Positions 16,785 to 25,190 are shown, counted from the first letter of the stretch. The stretch is DNA of 37,135 bases from Thermoguttaceae bacterium (GCA_017441605.1 JAFRXD010000022.1:1-37135), one strand, 5' to 3'. Numbers and translations: made by a program. Notes: generated from the letters alone by a model not told the origin.

Positions 16785-17636
16785 TTAAAATCCCATCGCT
16801 TCCATCCAAGCGCGAACCCGGTTCAACCAATCCCCGACGTGATTGTCCGTCGGGTTGCCCCCGAATCCGTGAACGACTTTGGCGTATATGTGCATTTCCG
16901 CCGGAATTCCCATCTTGCGGAGCTTCGCGTAGACCGCGACCGAGCCCATCGGAGAGCATTCGTCCGCGTCCCCGTGAATAAAGCACATCGGAGGCGTCTT
17001 CTCGTCGAACGCGAAATCCTCGACCATCGGGGAATCGTTCCCCTTATTGACGTTCGCCCCGTCCCTACCGTCCTCCAAGACGTAAGCCGGATACACCGGA
17101 ACCGCGAAATTGACGTTGCAAGGCAGTTTGTCGAGCTCGTCGATCGGCTCGTAAGAGTTCGTTTGACTCGTCGTCGAGGTCATAAGGGTCAAATGTCCCC
17201 CGGCGGAGAATCCCATAATCCCGATTTTGTCCGGATTAACGCCCCATTCCTTCGCCCGAGAACGAACGATCCGAACCGTTCGCTGCGCGTCCTGCCAAGC
17301 CGCCATGTGTTTCGGCAAACCCTCGCGGCGAGGAACGCGATACTTCAAGACGACCACCGTTACGCCCTTGGACGTAAAGTATTTCGCGATCTTGTCCCCT
17401 TCGTGAGCGTAGGCGAGACCGTTGTAGGCGCCCCCGGGGCACACGATCAAAACCGAGTCCGTCGTCTTCGTCTCCGGTTTCCAATACTCGTAAGTCGGCT
17501 TCTTCGCGTCCGCTTTCTCTCCGGGCGCGACGCCGGGCCACACGTTAAACTCCTCGAACGCGACCGCGGAATTGACCGCTAGGAATAGCGCGACCATCGC
17601 GAGCGCGACGCTAATTGTCGCAAATGCTTTCTTCAT
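16785..17636 (-). CDS. Secreted alpha/beta-hydrolase (acetyl-xylan-esterase-like), copy 3
   Basis: A 283-residue paralogue with signal peptide MKKAFATISV...SAVA. Ser144 lies in GFSAGG, the acid loop is HGDADECSP and the His lies in VHGFGG. It shares a 112-residue identical block (46-157) with copy 2, with almost no silent differences across roughly 130 bases around the nucleophile. A GGAG sequence precedes the ATG, and copy 4 ends 40 bases upstream. Downstream of its stop is the decayed repeat of its own 3' end. Substrate unknown; a polysaccharide acyl ester is likely. Confidence 0.9.
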   Translation of the reverse strand: MKKAFATISVALAMVALFLAVNSAVAFEEFNVWPGVAPGEKADAKKPTYEYWKPETKTTDSVLIVCPGGAYNGLAYAHEGDKIAKYFTSKGVTVVVLKYRVPRREGLPKHMAAWQDAQRTVRIVRSRAKEWGVNPDKIGIMGFSAGGHLTLMTSTTSQTNSYEPIDELDKLPCNVNFAVPVYPAYVLEDGRDGANVNKGNDSPMVEDFAFDEKTPPMCFIHGDADECSPMGSVAVYAKLRKMGIPAEMHIYAKVVHGFGGNPTDNHVGDWLNRVRAWMEAMGF

Positions 17637-17676
17637 AATTATCTCCAGTAAAATTCGCCTTTCGAGCGCAAACTCG

Positions 17677-18534
17677 TTAAAATCCCGTCGTTTCCATCCA
17701 AGCGTAAACGCGATTCAACCAGTCGCCGACGTGTTCGCCCGTCGGATTCCCGCCAAACCCGTGGGCGACTTTGCAGTATATGTGCAATTCGGCGGGAATT
17801 CCCTTCTTGCGAAGTTTCGTATAGACGCCGATCGACGTCAGCGGATTGCAAAAATCCTCGTCTCCGACGACCAAACACATGGGCGGCATCTTGTCGTCGA
17901 ACGCGAGCTCCTTCGCGAGGAGCAAATCGCCGTTCTCGTCGTATTTGGGCTCCCCGAAAAGATTCGTCTTCAAAACGTAACCGGGATAAACCGGAACCGC
18001 TAGCGCCGCGTCGCTTGGCAGTTCGTCGATCGCGTCGATCGGCTCGTAAGCCCTCGTTTGGCTCGACGTCGCGACAAGAAGCGCCAAATGCCCTCCGGCG
18101 GAGAAACCAATAATCCCGATCTTGTCGGGGTTAATTCCCCACTCCTCCCCGCGAGACCGAACGATCCGAATCGTCCGTTGCGCGTCCTGCCACGCCGCCT
18201 CGTAGATTGGACGTCCTATTCGAAAAGGCGTCCGATACTTTAACACGACCGCCGTTATCCCCTTGGAATTGAAATACTCCGCGATCTTTCTTCCCTCGTG
18301 ATCGTAGGCGAGATTGAGATAAGCCCCGCCCGGACAAACGATTACGAGCGCGTCGCTCGTTTTGTTCTCCGGCTTCCAATACTCGTAGGTCGCTCGCCTC
18401 GGTTTATTTCCTTTCTCCCCCGGCGCGACCCCGGGCCAAACGTCGAACTCCTCGAACGCCATCGCCGCCCCGACCGCGACGAAAAGCGCCGAAAGAATCG
18501 ACGCGAAAACCAAAATCGCGATCGCTCGTCTCAC
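17677..18534 (-). CDS. Secreted alpha/beta-hydrolase (acetyl-xylan-esterase-like), copy 4 (most divergent)
   Basis: I place the start at a GTG (18534) with AGGAG seven bases upstream. The frame extends to a TTG at 18555, but that would put the ribosome-binding site inside the gene. The 285-residue product has a signal peptide (RRAIAILVFASILSALF...AMA) and the shared mature start FEEFDVWPGVAPGEKG. The nucleophile motif GFSAGGHLALL and AHGFGG are kept, but the acid loop reads VVGDEDFCNP, without the His before GD found in the other three copies. An extra segment (KTNLFGEPKYDENGDLL) replaces the DGAD region of the others. It follows nfo by 22 bases. Confidence 0.88.
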   Translation of the reverse strand: MRRAIAILVFASILSALFVAVGAAMAFEEFDVWPGVAPGEKGNKPRRATYEYWKPENKTSDALVIVCPGGAYLNLAYDHEGRKIAEYFNSKGITAVVLKYRTPFRIGRPIYEAAWQDAQRTIRIVRSRGEEWGINPDKIGIIGFSAGGHLALLVATSSQTRAYEPIDAIDELPSDAALAVPVYPGYVLKTNLFGEPKYDENGDLLLAKELAFDDKMPPMCLVVGDEDFCNPLTSIGVYTKLRKKGIPAELHIYCKVAHGFGGNPTGEHVGDWLNRVYAWMETTGF

Positions 18535-18556
18535 GGGGTCGCTCCTTATTCGCAAA

Positions 18557-19417
18557 CTATTGGTTTAAAAGACTCTTTAACGTTCGAAGATTGACCGAGT
18601 CCCAAGACTCGCCCTCCTCGGTCTCCTTCTTCGGAGTCTCGAGATACATCGGCTTGTCCGCGAATCTCGCGTCGTTGATCAACATGGCGAACGCGTCGAG
18701 CCCGATCTCCCCGCGCCCGATATGCTCGTGTCGGTCGCTATGCGAACCGAGCTTCTTCGCCGTGTCGTTTAGATGAAACGCCTCCAACCGATCCAGCCCG
18801 ATCGCCGCGTCGAGCGCCTCGAACGTCGCGTCGTAAGTCTCCCGCGTTCGGAAATCGTACCCCGCCACAAACGCGTGGCACGTGTCGAAGCAAACGCCCA
18901 GCCGATCCTTATGGTCGCACGCCGCGATGATCGCACCAAGTTCCTCGAACGTCCCCCCCAGATACGACCCCTGACCCGCCGTCGTCTCCAACAGAACCCG
19001 CGTCGATACTTCGGGCAAGGACTCGAAAATCCGATCGAGCGCCCGAGCGACGCGCGCGATCGCGACCTCTTTCGGATCCTCTTTACCCGCGCCCGGATGC
19101 GTTACGACCCGAGGAACGCCCAAAACGCTCGCGCGCTCCAGCTCCTCGGCAAAACGCGCGACCGACTTCTCGAGCAGTTCCTCGTCCGGCGACGCGAGAT
19201 TGATCAGATACGAGTCGTGAATCAAGGGATCGAATTGACGCGTCTCGTCGAGAGCCTCTTTGAATTTAAACGCGTCCTCGGGCGCGATCGGCTTGTTCGC
19301 CCAGCGATTGCTGTTCCCGGAAAATATCTGAACGCAGTCGAAACCCAAATCGGAAGTCTTGTAAACGGCGGCGTCAAATCCGTTCGCGATCGATTCGTGA
19401 ACGCCAAAGTAAGGCAT
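18557..19417 (-). CDS. nfo: Endonuclease IV (AP endonuclease)
   Basis: Nfo cleaves DNA 5' of abasic sites in base-excision repair using a three-zinc centre in a TIM barrel. Motifs carrying the ligands are visible: THPGAG, LLETTAGQG, VCFDTCHAFVAGYD, FHLNDTAKKLGSHSDRHEH and PMYLETP. The product is 286 residues, the same as the E. coli enzyme within one residue. The open frame extends seven codons to a TTG, but the ATG at 19417 has AGAGGA nine bases upstream and matches the family start (MPYFGVHES). It sits between a phosphoesterase gene and the esterase array. Confidence 0.96.
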   Translation of the reverse strand: MPYFGVHESIANGFDAAVYKTSDLGFDCVQIFSGNSNRWANKPIAPEDAFKFKEALDETRQFDPLIHDSYLINLASPDEELLEKSVARFAEELERASVLGVPRVVTHPGAGKEDPKEVAIARVARALDRIFESLPEVSTRVLLETTAGQGSYLGGTFEELGAIIAACDHKDRLGVCFDTCHAFVAGYDFRTRETYDATFEALDAAIGLDRLEAFHLNDTAKKLGSHSDRHEHIGRGEIGLDAFAMLINDARFADKPMYLETPKKETEEGESWDSVNLRTLKSLLNQ

Positions 19418-19444
19418 TTGTTCGCGTCCTCTCGTCAAAGTGAT

Positions 19445-20458
19445 TTATCGCGCCCGACTCTCCTCGCCGCTCGCGCTTCGCAAAACGCAAACGACGAGAT
19501 TCGGACGATTGTAAAAGCGCGTCGGCAGGACGCTAGGTCCCAACCCGCGCGACACGATTTCGACGGTTCCGTCCATTTCGCAACGTCCGTTCGTATACCG
19601 CGGAAAATACCCTTGGTTCGGCGCGAAAAGCCCGTTCGGCAATAACCAAGGCAATCGGAACTGCCCCCCGTGCGCGTGTCCCGTCAAAACTAAGTCGACG
19701 CGGTATTTCGCGTAAAGGGCGAGATGCTCCGGACGGTGCGATAGCAGAACCGTAAACTCTTCGGGTGCGATCGGAATTTTCGCGAGCCGCTCCTCGACGA
19801 TAACCGGATTGAGCCGATACTGATCCCGCAACCCGCGCCAGATCGTGTAGGTCGTCTGAGGATCGATAAGTCCCGCGATAAGAACCGAATCCGGAGTCGG
19901 AGTCCGCTCCGCCCCATCCTCGACCGGAAGGAACTCGAGCGAGCCCGTTTCGTCGCGCCTCGCCTCGACCCAACGATCGTCCATAAGAACCGCGCCCCCC
20001 TCTTCGAGCGCCCCGAGAAGACCTTCGCGAATCGGGTCGACAAACGCCCCCTCGTGGTTCCCCGTTACGTAAAACGTTGGCGCGATTTCCGAACAGCGCG
20101 AGGCGAACTCGCGAGCGAACTTCAAGTCGCAACCGCGCTCGTCGATCAGATCCCCCGTGATCGCCAACAAGTCCGGGCGCTCCCCGCGTATCCTCGCGAA
20201 AAGACGACGGTTGTCTTTTCCAAACTTTTTCGCGTGCAAGTCGGAAATTTGAACGATTTTCAGCCCGTCGAGCGAGCGCGGAATCCGAGGATCCGAGATC
20301 TCGAATCGCGACGTCTCGATCGCGTTGTTCTCCCAATAGAACAGGAAATAGGTAAAAGAGCAAAGTCCAAAAAACCATTCGGCGACGATTCGCTTCTTCG
20401 AGCGAACCCTCTTCGTAACGCTTTCTCGAGACGAACGTTTGAACATGCTCTTTTCCAT
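19445..20458 (-). CDS. Membrane-anchored calcineurin-like metallophosphoesterase (YaeI-like)
   Basis: The protein has an N-terminal signal anchor (about 24-42, AEWFFGLCSFTYFLFYW) and a metallophosphoesterase domain with all metal motifs: SDLHAKKFG (Asp73, His75), GDLIDERG (Asp103), GNHEG (Asn134, His135), LSHRPE and GHAHGGQFRLP. The GHAHGGQ form is typical of YaeI/YkuE-type enzymes that act on phospholipids or lipid-A precursors; the true substrate is unknown. The frame is open far upstream inside the RNase gene, but that part is a shadow. ATGs at 20458 and 20446 are both possible; I chose the first, eight bases past the preceding stop, for a 337-residue product. Confidence 0.88.
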   Translation of the reverse strand: MEKSMFKRSSRESVTKRVRSKKRIVAEWFFGLCSFTYFLFYWENNAIETSRFEISDPRIPRSLDGLKIVQISDLHAKKFGKDNRRLFARIRGERPDLLAITGDLIDERGCDLKFAREFASRCSEIAPTFYVTGNHEGAFVDPIREGLLGALEEGGAVLMDDRWVEARRDETGSLEFLPVEDGAERTPTPDSVLIAGLIDPQTTYTIWRGLRDQYRLNPVIVEERLAKIPIAPEEFTVLLSHRPEHLALYAKYRVDLVLTGHAHGGQFRLPWLLPNGLFAPNQGYFPRYTNGRCEMDGTVEIVSRGLGPSVLPTRFYNRPNLVVCVLRSASGEESRAR

Positions 20459-20466
20459 GTCGCGAA

Positions 20467-21633
20467 CTACTTCTTCCGCCAAAACTCGTCGTCGGAAATT
20501 CCCAACTCGCGCCGCGACGATTCGACCTCCGATCGAAAGCGCGCCGCGTCGACCGGATAACCCGCCGTCGGAGCCAGCGAGTCCCCGACCTTCGTCCGCC
20601 AAAAGTCGTTCAGCGCCGCCATCGAAACCTCGCGCAAATACTTCGCGCATATCGACGCCAGCGCCGTCGGCGCGTTCGACTCGCCTTTCGCCGCAAAGCG
20701 AAATTCGATCGCCAACCGTTTCCCAAACGCGACTTCCGCCCCCTCGCGATCGAGACCGCGCTCCGCGATTAGACGATACCGGCTCTCCGACCGCGATTCT
20801 GAGAGAGCCTTCGGCTCCGAACCCGGAAACCGCGAACGCAAAATCGGCGCGTAGCGATCCCGACCCCCGAGCTTGTCGCAAAGCGCGACGACCGTTCGCG
20901 TCTCCGAGTCCCGCAAATTCGCCCGGCCCAGCGACTCGACGACCAGCGAAGTCGTCGCCTCCGCGATCAAGTCGCTTTTGAGCCCGAGCTTGTCGATCAG
21001 CGCGTTAAACTCGAGCGCCTGAACCCGGCGCGCCGCGGTCTCTTCCAGCGCGATTCCCGCCTCGGAGAGCGTCGCGCGAATCGTCCCGAAACGCTCTTCC
21101 AACTCGCTGAAATCGCCCGTCTTGGGATCGAGCGGCAAACGAAAGTCGACTCCTCGTTCCCAAGGCGGCTCCGAGCCTCCCGCTCTCTCGAGCGCGACGT
21201 CCGAAAGAACCGAGCGAAAAGACGCGCGAGTCGGCGTCGACCCGACGACGATTCCCCGCGCCAGCCAGAACGATCGCTCCAGCGCCGCGAGCGACTTCGA
21301 ACCGCCGTACAGCTTTTTGGAATCGACGAGCGGAAACGCGCCCTTAATTCCGGAAATCGGCGCGAGACCGTCGTTTAACCGATCGACCGCGCGCGAGACG
21401 AGATCGATCTGCTCCGGCTCCTCGAATTCGAGCGCGAAGAGCGTCGGACCGCTCGAGTCCGAACTCTTTTTGCGACGGCGCTTCGGTTTCGCGTCCCGCG
21501 CCGCGCGCGGCGCGTCCGACATAAACGTCGCAAACTCCGGCTCCTCCGCGTCGATCCGCCAGCGCGAAATCCCGACGAGCAAAGGTCCTAAATTCGGTCC
21601 GTAACCCGCCTCGTCCGTTCCGATCGCGATCAT
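20467..21633 (-). CDS. Divergent RNase HII-like nuclease
   Basis: The N-terminus IGTDEAGYGPNLGPLLVG matches the RNase HII active-site start (Asp7, Glu8). A DSKKL motif follows, then CDKLGGRDRYAP with another candidate catalytic Asp, and a C-terminal stretch AKGESNAPTALASICAKYLR, as in RNase HII, ending with TAGYPVDAARF. It is 388 residues, well above the 200-230 of ordinary RNase HII, because of a basic Lys/Arg/Ser insertion after residue 40 and long central segments. RNase HII removes ribonucleotides from DNA; whether this form does, or has another RNA-DNA role, is open. AGGAG lies eight bases before the ATG, overlapping the end of folP. Confidence 0.75.
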   Translation of the reverse strand: MIAIGTDEAGYGPNLGPLLVGISRWRIDAEEPEFATFMSDAPRAARDAKPKRRRKKSSDSSGPTLFALEFEEPEQIDLVSRAVDRLNDGLAPISGIKGAFPLVDSKKLYGGSKSLAALERSFWLARGIVVGSTPTRASFRSVLSDVALERAGGSEPPWERGVDFRLPLDPKTGDFSELEERFGTIRATLSEAGIALEETAARRVQALEFNALIDKLGLKSDLIAEATTSLVVESLGRANLRDSETRTVVALCDKLGGRDRYAPILRSRFPGSEPKALSESRSESRYRLIAERGLDREGAEVAFGKRLAIEFRFAAKGESNAPTALASICAKYLREVSMAALNDFWRTKVGDSLAPTAGYPVDAARFRSEVESSRRELGISDDEFWRKK

Positions 21634-21643
21634 TCGGGCGCTC

Positions 21644-22621
21644 CTAATCCGGCGACTTTTCGAACGCGTTCGCCGCGCTCAGCGCGAACGAGGTCGCCGC
21701 GACGTTGTGAACCCGCAATATCCGAGGCAGTCTCCGCGACGCAAAAACGGACGTCAGCGCCGTCGCGAAGTCGAGCGCGTCCTTGTTGGACGGATCCAGC
21801 AGCGTTCCCGGCTCGAGGGAAAGATCCTCCCCAAAACGTCGCAACGCCTCCTTGATAAAACTCTTGCGCGACGCCCCGACGACGATCGGAACCGGCGGAA
21901 ACATAACGATTTGATCGACGTTGACCATAAGATCCCAGTTCTGCTCGAACGTCGCGCCAAATCCCAATCCGGGATCGACCGCCATTTTTCGGAACGGAAC
22001 CCCGCGTTCTCTCATCCGCAACATTCGGTCGGAAAGAAAGCTCCGCGCCTCCCAAACCAGATCCCGATCGGGGTCCAGACCTTCCGTTTGCATCGTCTTA
22101 GGCTTGCCCCGCATATGACACAGAACGACCCCCGCCCCGCGCGACGCGACCACCTCCGCCATCTCCTCCGGAAAATCCTCGTCCTCTGCCGCGAATCGAT
22201 CCGGTTCCCCGATAAATCGACCCGCCGACACGTCGTTGACGATCTCCGCCCCCGCGTCGAGAGCCTCCGCCGCCACCGCCGGACGGTACGTGTCCACCGA
22301 TATCGGAGCCCCGACTCGCTCTTTCAGCGCCCGAACGACCGGAATCGCGCGACGAAGCTCCTCCGCTTCCCCCACCGGATCGCTCCCGGGACGCGTCGAC
22401 TCCCCGCCGACGTCGAGAATATCGGCCCCCGCGCGAACCGCTTCGTTCGCCGCCGCGACGACCCTCTCGACGTCGACCTGAAATCGTTCGGAAACTTGGT
22501 CGGCAAAACGACCTCCGTCCGAAAAACTGTCGGGCGTCGCGTTGAGAATCGCCATAATCAACGGCGCTCTCAAATCGAGTTCGACGGTTTTTAGAGACCA
22601 AAGGCATAGAGGGTCGATCAT
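21644..22621 (-). CDS. folP: Dihydropteroate synthase
   Basis: FolP joins p-aminobenzoate to 6-hydroxymethyl-dihydropterin diphosphate in folate synthesis. Motifs: MAILNATPDSFSDGG, DVGGESTRPGSDPV, ISVDTYRP, EIVNDVSAG, VVLCHMRGKPKTMQ, VDPGLGFGATFEQN, VVGASRKSFIKE and a final LRVHNVAAT. The 325-residue length is above the usual 280; about 25 residues are inserted after NDVSAG (an acidic RFAAEDEDFPEEM region). The frame extends upstream into the sialidase gene, but the ATG at 22621 overlaps the sialidase stop as ATGA and gives the right N-terminus, so translation is coupled to a secreted enzyme gene, an odd pairing. Confidence 0.96.
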   Translation of the reverse strand: MIDPLCLWSLKTVELDLRAPLIMAILNATPDSFSDGGRFADQVSERFQVDVERVVAAANEAVRAGADILDVGGESTRPGSDPVGEAEELRRAIPVVRALKERVGAPISVDTYRPAVAAEALDAGAEIVNDVSAGRFIGEPDRFAAEDEDFPEEMAEVVASRGAGVVLCHMRGKPKTMQTEGLDPDRDLVWEARSFLSDRMLRMRERGVPFRKMAVDPGLGFGATFEQNWDLMVNVDQIVMFPPVPIVVGASRKSFIKEALRRFGEDLSLEPGTLLDPSNKDALDFATALTSVFASRRLPRILRVHNVAATSFALSAANAFEKSPD

Positions 22622-23706
22622 AGATTCTTCTCGCGAATAAGCTCTCTGACCTCGCCCTGTTGCGTCGCGATCCAGAAAACGCCCGGCTCCTGCTCGAAGA
22701 AGATCGAGTAGGCGATCCAAATCTTTTCGTTCGGCGTTCGCGCGATAACGACCGGATCGGTCCAAGTCTCCCCCTCGTCGGAAGAAAACGCGATCGAAAG
22801 CTCGTTGCGACGACGAATCCAACTGTAGCTCATGTCCTCGACGACCCAGTCTTTCGGATCCGGCTCGTAACCGAACGCCGGAAACTTTTCGTCCCGATTC
22901 CAGACGAGAACCCAGCGCCCGTCCGAGAGCTTCGCCAATTCCCCGAACGAGTTGTTGTTCTCGATCCCGGTCGGCTCCGGCTCGCTCCAAGTAACGCCCT
23001 CGTCTTTCGATATCGAGCGATAGAACACCCCGCGCGTCGTGCGAATCAGCATATAGATCGAGCCGTCCTTCTTCTGCAAGATTTTCGGCTCCATCGCCCC
23101 GTCGTGGTCGTTGATCTTAGACCCTTTCATGTCGATCGTTTGGGTCTTCGTCCAACTCCGACCTTGGTCGTCCGAATAATAGACCGGAATATTGTGGTGC
23201 CAAGGCTCGATCGCCATCGCCGCCAGGACGATCCGCCCCGATTCCAGCGTCGTCATCGCCCGAAGCGCCCCGACCCAATCGCGCTGTAGCGCGACCGGCT
23301 CCGACCACGTTCGACCGTTGTCCTCGCTTCGAATCGAATAGACCGGAATCTCCCAGTCCTTGACGGAACCCTCGTTCCACTTCCCGCTTTTGAGCTCCTT
23401 CCCGTTGTCGAACGCGACGACCAGCGAGTCGTCCTTCGCGCGAACGATCGAGAAATCGAGGATTTGGAACTTCTCTTTATCGAGCGCCGGCGCGGACTCC
23501 CAAGTCTTCCCCTCGTCGACGCTCCAATGCGATTCCGTCCCGTTGACCGTAACGATCGCCCCGTCCGCCGCGCGAACGAACGGCCCCGGATAGGGGCTCG
23601 GAAAAGGCTCCGCGTTCTTGTGAAGCGTAATCGAAGGATCCATTGCCGACGCGATCGACCCGACCAATAGCGCCAGCGTAAACAACGACGTCGTTAGCTT
23701 GTTCAT
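22618..23706 (-). CDS. Secreted BNR/Asp-box sialidase-like protein
   Basis: A 362-residue protein with signal peptide MNKLTTSLFTLALLVGSIASA. Five Asp-boxes (S-x-D-x-G-x-T/S-W) are seen: SVDEGKTW, SEDNGRTW, SDDQGRSW, SKDEGVTW and SSDEGETW, spaced as blades of a six-bladed propeller. Families with this layout include exo-sialidases and related enzymes that many Planctomycetota and Bacteroidota export. I cannot confirm the full Arg triad and Tyr/Glu pair of true sialidases, so activity is uncertain. AGAGGA precedes the ATG; it lies 34 bases from the DegT gene and overlaps folP by four bases. Confidence 0.88.
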   Translation of the reverse strand: MNKLTTSLFTLALLVGSIASAMDPSITLHKNAEPFPSPYPGPFVRAADGAIVTVNGTESHWSVDEGKTWESAPALDKEKFQILDFSIVRAKDDSLVVAFDNGKELKSGKWNEGSVKDWEIPVYSIRSEDNGRTWSEPVALQRDWVGALRAMTTLESGRIVLAAMAIEPWHHNIPVYYSDDQGRSWTKTQTIDMKGSKINDHDGAMEPKILQKKDGSIYMLIRTTRGVFYRSISKDEGVTWSEPEPTGIENNNSFGELAKLSDGRWVLVWNRDEKFPAFGYEPDPKDWVVEDMSYSWIRRRNELSIAFSSDEGETWTDPVVIARTPNEKIWIAYSIFFEQEPGVFWIATQQGEVRELIREKNL

Positions 23707-23740
23707 AGCGTTCCTCTATAACTTGATTACTCGACGATAA

Positions 23741-25099
23741 TTACGACAGAGCCTTCTTGATCTCCGGCGCGCGTTTTCGGATTCTTCTAACGGCGTCGGC
23801 GATCGCGTCCATATTCTCTTTTGGCGCCAGAAGTTGGTATTGGAAAAACCAAACCGCCTCTTTCGTCAATCGGTGGAAATTCGGAAGCGACGTCGCCTCT
23901 TCCCATTCGTCGAGCCGCTCTTTCGAATAGACGCGTCTTCCGGCGCGCGTGTCGAGCGACCTGCGAACGTAACCCGTCCAATCGCAACTCTGATACCCGG
24001 CGTAACACGGAACCCCCTCCGCTTGAAGCGCTTGAATCAGCTCGTCGCGCGAAAGTCCAAATTCCTCTTCGACGATTCGGAACATGTACAAATGCCAAGC
24101 GCTTCGACCGCCGTCGTAGATTCGCTGAGGATAAACCCCCGGGATTTCCCTCAATAGCGACGACAAATAGAGCGCGTTTTCGTTGCGAGTGTCCGCTTGC
24201 CCCGCGATATGGGGAAGTTGCGCGGAAAGAATCGCCCCTTGGAAACCCGTCATGCGATAGTTCGAGGCGCGAACCGGTCGATACGATTCCAGCGACGCTC
24301 CCGAATGCGGCAGGAATCCGTGCGTGTGCGCGTCGAGAACTTTATAGGCGAGAAACTCGTCGTCGGTGAGAACGACGCCCCCTTCCCCTCCGCAGAGATT
24401 CTTGCTAATTTGCATGCTGAAACACCCGAGCGTCCCGAGCGTTCCGAGCTTCTTCCCTTTCCATTCCCCCATAACCGCCTGGCACGCGTCCTCGACGATC
24501 GGAAGATCCCGTTTCTTCCCCAGTTCGAGGAACGCGTCCATATCGACCGGAGCCCCCCCGATGTGCACCGGTAGCAGCGCTTGAGTGTTCTCGTTTATCC
24601 GCTCTTCCGCGCGCGACGCGTCGAGCTGGAACGTTTCCAAATCGACGTCCGCGAAGACCGGAAGCGCGTAGCTTTCTAAAATGCAATTGACGGAAGCGAC
24701 GTACGTGTACGGCGTTACGATCGCCTCGTCCCCCGGTCCAAAATCGAGCGCCGAAAGCGCCGTTTGCAGCGCCGTCGTCCCCGAGCTAACCGCCAGTCCG
24801 TATTTCGAGCCCAAAAGCTCGGCGAAATCGTTTTCAAAAACGACCGTCGGGCTCGATTCGCCCCCCCGATTCCACTGGCGCGACTCAAAGACTTCCGTTA
24901 GCCGCTCGACCTCGTCCCCCGCGAAAAAGGGCCAAGCGGGACCGGCGTCGTACTTAATCGCCTCGCCCCCCAAAATCGCGGGCTTGGAATCGGCGTCGAC
25001 CGCTCCGTAAATCGGAGTCGAAAAAACGTCGAGCGCTGCCGCCGACGCGAGGGACAAATTTGCGGCGAGAAACTCTCGCCGATTCCAATTGCGATTCAT
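23741..25099 (-). CDS. Tat-targeted DegT/DnrJ/EryC1/StrS-type aminotransferase
   Basis: A 452-residue PLP-enzyme-fold protein. Residues 40-450 match the DegT family: the PLP phosphate-binding VSSGTTALQ, the Asp that holds the pyridine nitrogen in VEDACQA (Asp204), and the Schiff-base lysine in FSMQISKNLCGGEGG (Lys233). All are kept, so catalysis is plausible. The N-terminus reads NWNRREFLAANLSLASAAAL, a twin-arginine (Tat) signal, which is unusual because known family members make amino sugars from nucleotide sugars in the cytoplasm. Tat export would allow folding with PLP before transport. AAGGAG lies nine bases before the ATG. It follows the GH106 gene across a strong hairpin and precedes the sialidase-like gene. 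Its substrate is unknown. Confidence 0.9.
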   Translation of the reverse strand: MNRNWNRREFLAANLSLASAAALDVFSTPIYGAVDADSKPAILGGEAIKYDAGPAWPFFAGDEVERLTEVFESRQWNRGGESSPTVVFENDFAELLGSKYGLAVSSGTTALQTALSALDFGPGDEAIVTPYTYVASVNCILESYALPVFADVDLETFQLDASRAEERINENTQALLPVHIGGAPVDMDAFLELGKKRDLPIVEDACQAVMGEWKGKKLGTLGTLGCFSMQISKNLCGGEGGVVLTDDEFLAYKVLDAHTHGFLPHSGASLESYRPVRASNYRMTGFQGAILSAQLPHIAGQADTRNENALYLSSLLREIPGVYPQRIYDGGRSAWHLYMFRIVEEEFGLSRDELIQALQAEGVPCYAGYQSCDWTGYVRRSLDTRAGRRVYSKERLDEWEEATSLPNFHRLTKEAVWFFQYQLLAPKENMDAIADAVRRIRKRAPEIKKALS

Positions 25100-25126
25100 C
25101 GATCGATCTCCTTAAATGAGCTAAGA

Positions 25127-25162
25127 CCGCGCGAGCGCCGAGCGACCGCGGCGCTCGCGCGG
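25127..25162 (-). promoter_or_regulatory. Strong GC-rich intercistronic hairpin between GH106 and DegT genes
   Basis: Bases 25127-25140 and 25149-25162 are perfect 14-base inverted repeats of G and C with one A/T pair, around an 8-base loop. No T tract follows on either strand, so it is a poor intrinsic terminator. On the minus-strand transcript it sits 28 bases after the GH106 stop and before the DegT ribosome-binding site. A role in mRNA end protection or partial attenuation is inference. Confidence 0.7.
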
Positions 25163-25190
25163 ATTATCGCTTAACTAGCGTCGCGGAAAC

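Noticed and set aside
16531..16986. Minus-strand open frame of 151 codons over the decayed esterase fragment
   Set aside because: It runs in the wrong frame through both the fragment and the end of copy 3, and shows the duplication as a repeated Arg/Gly-rich sequence without any family likeness.
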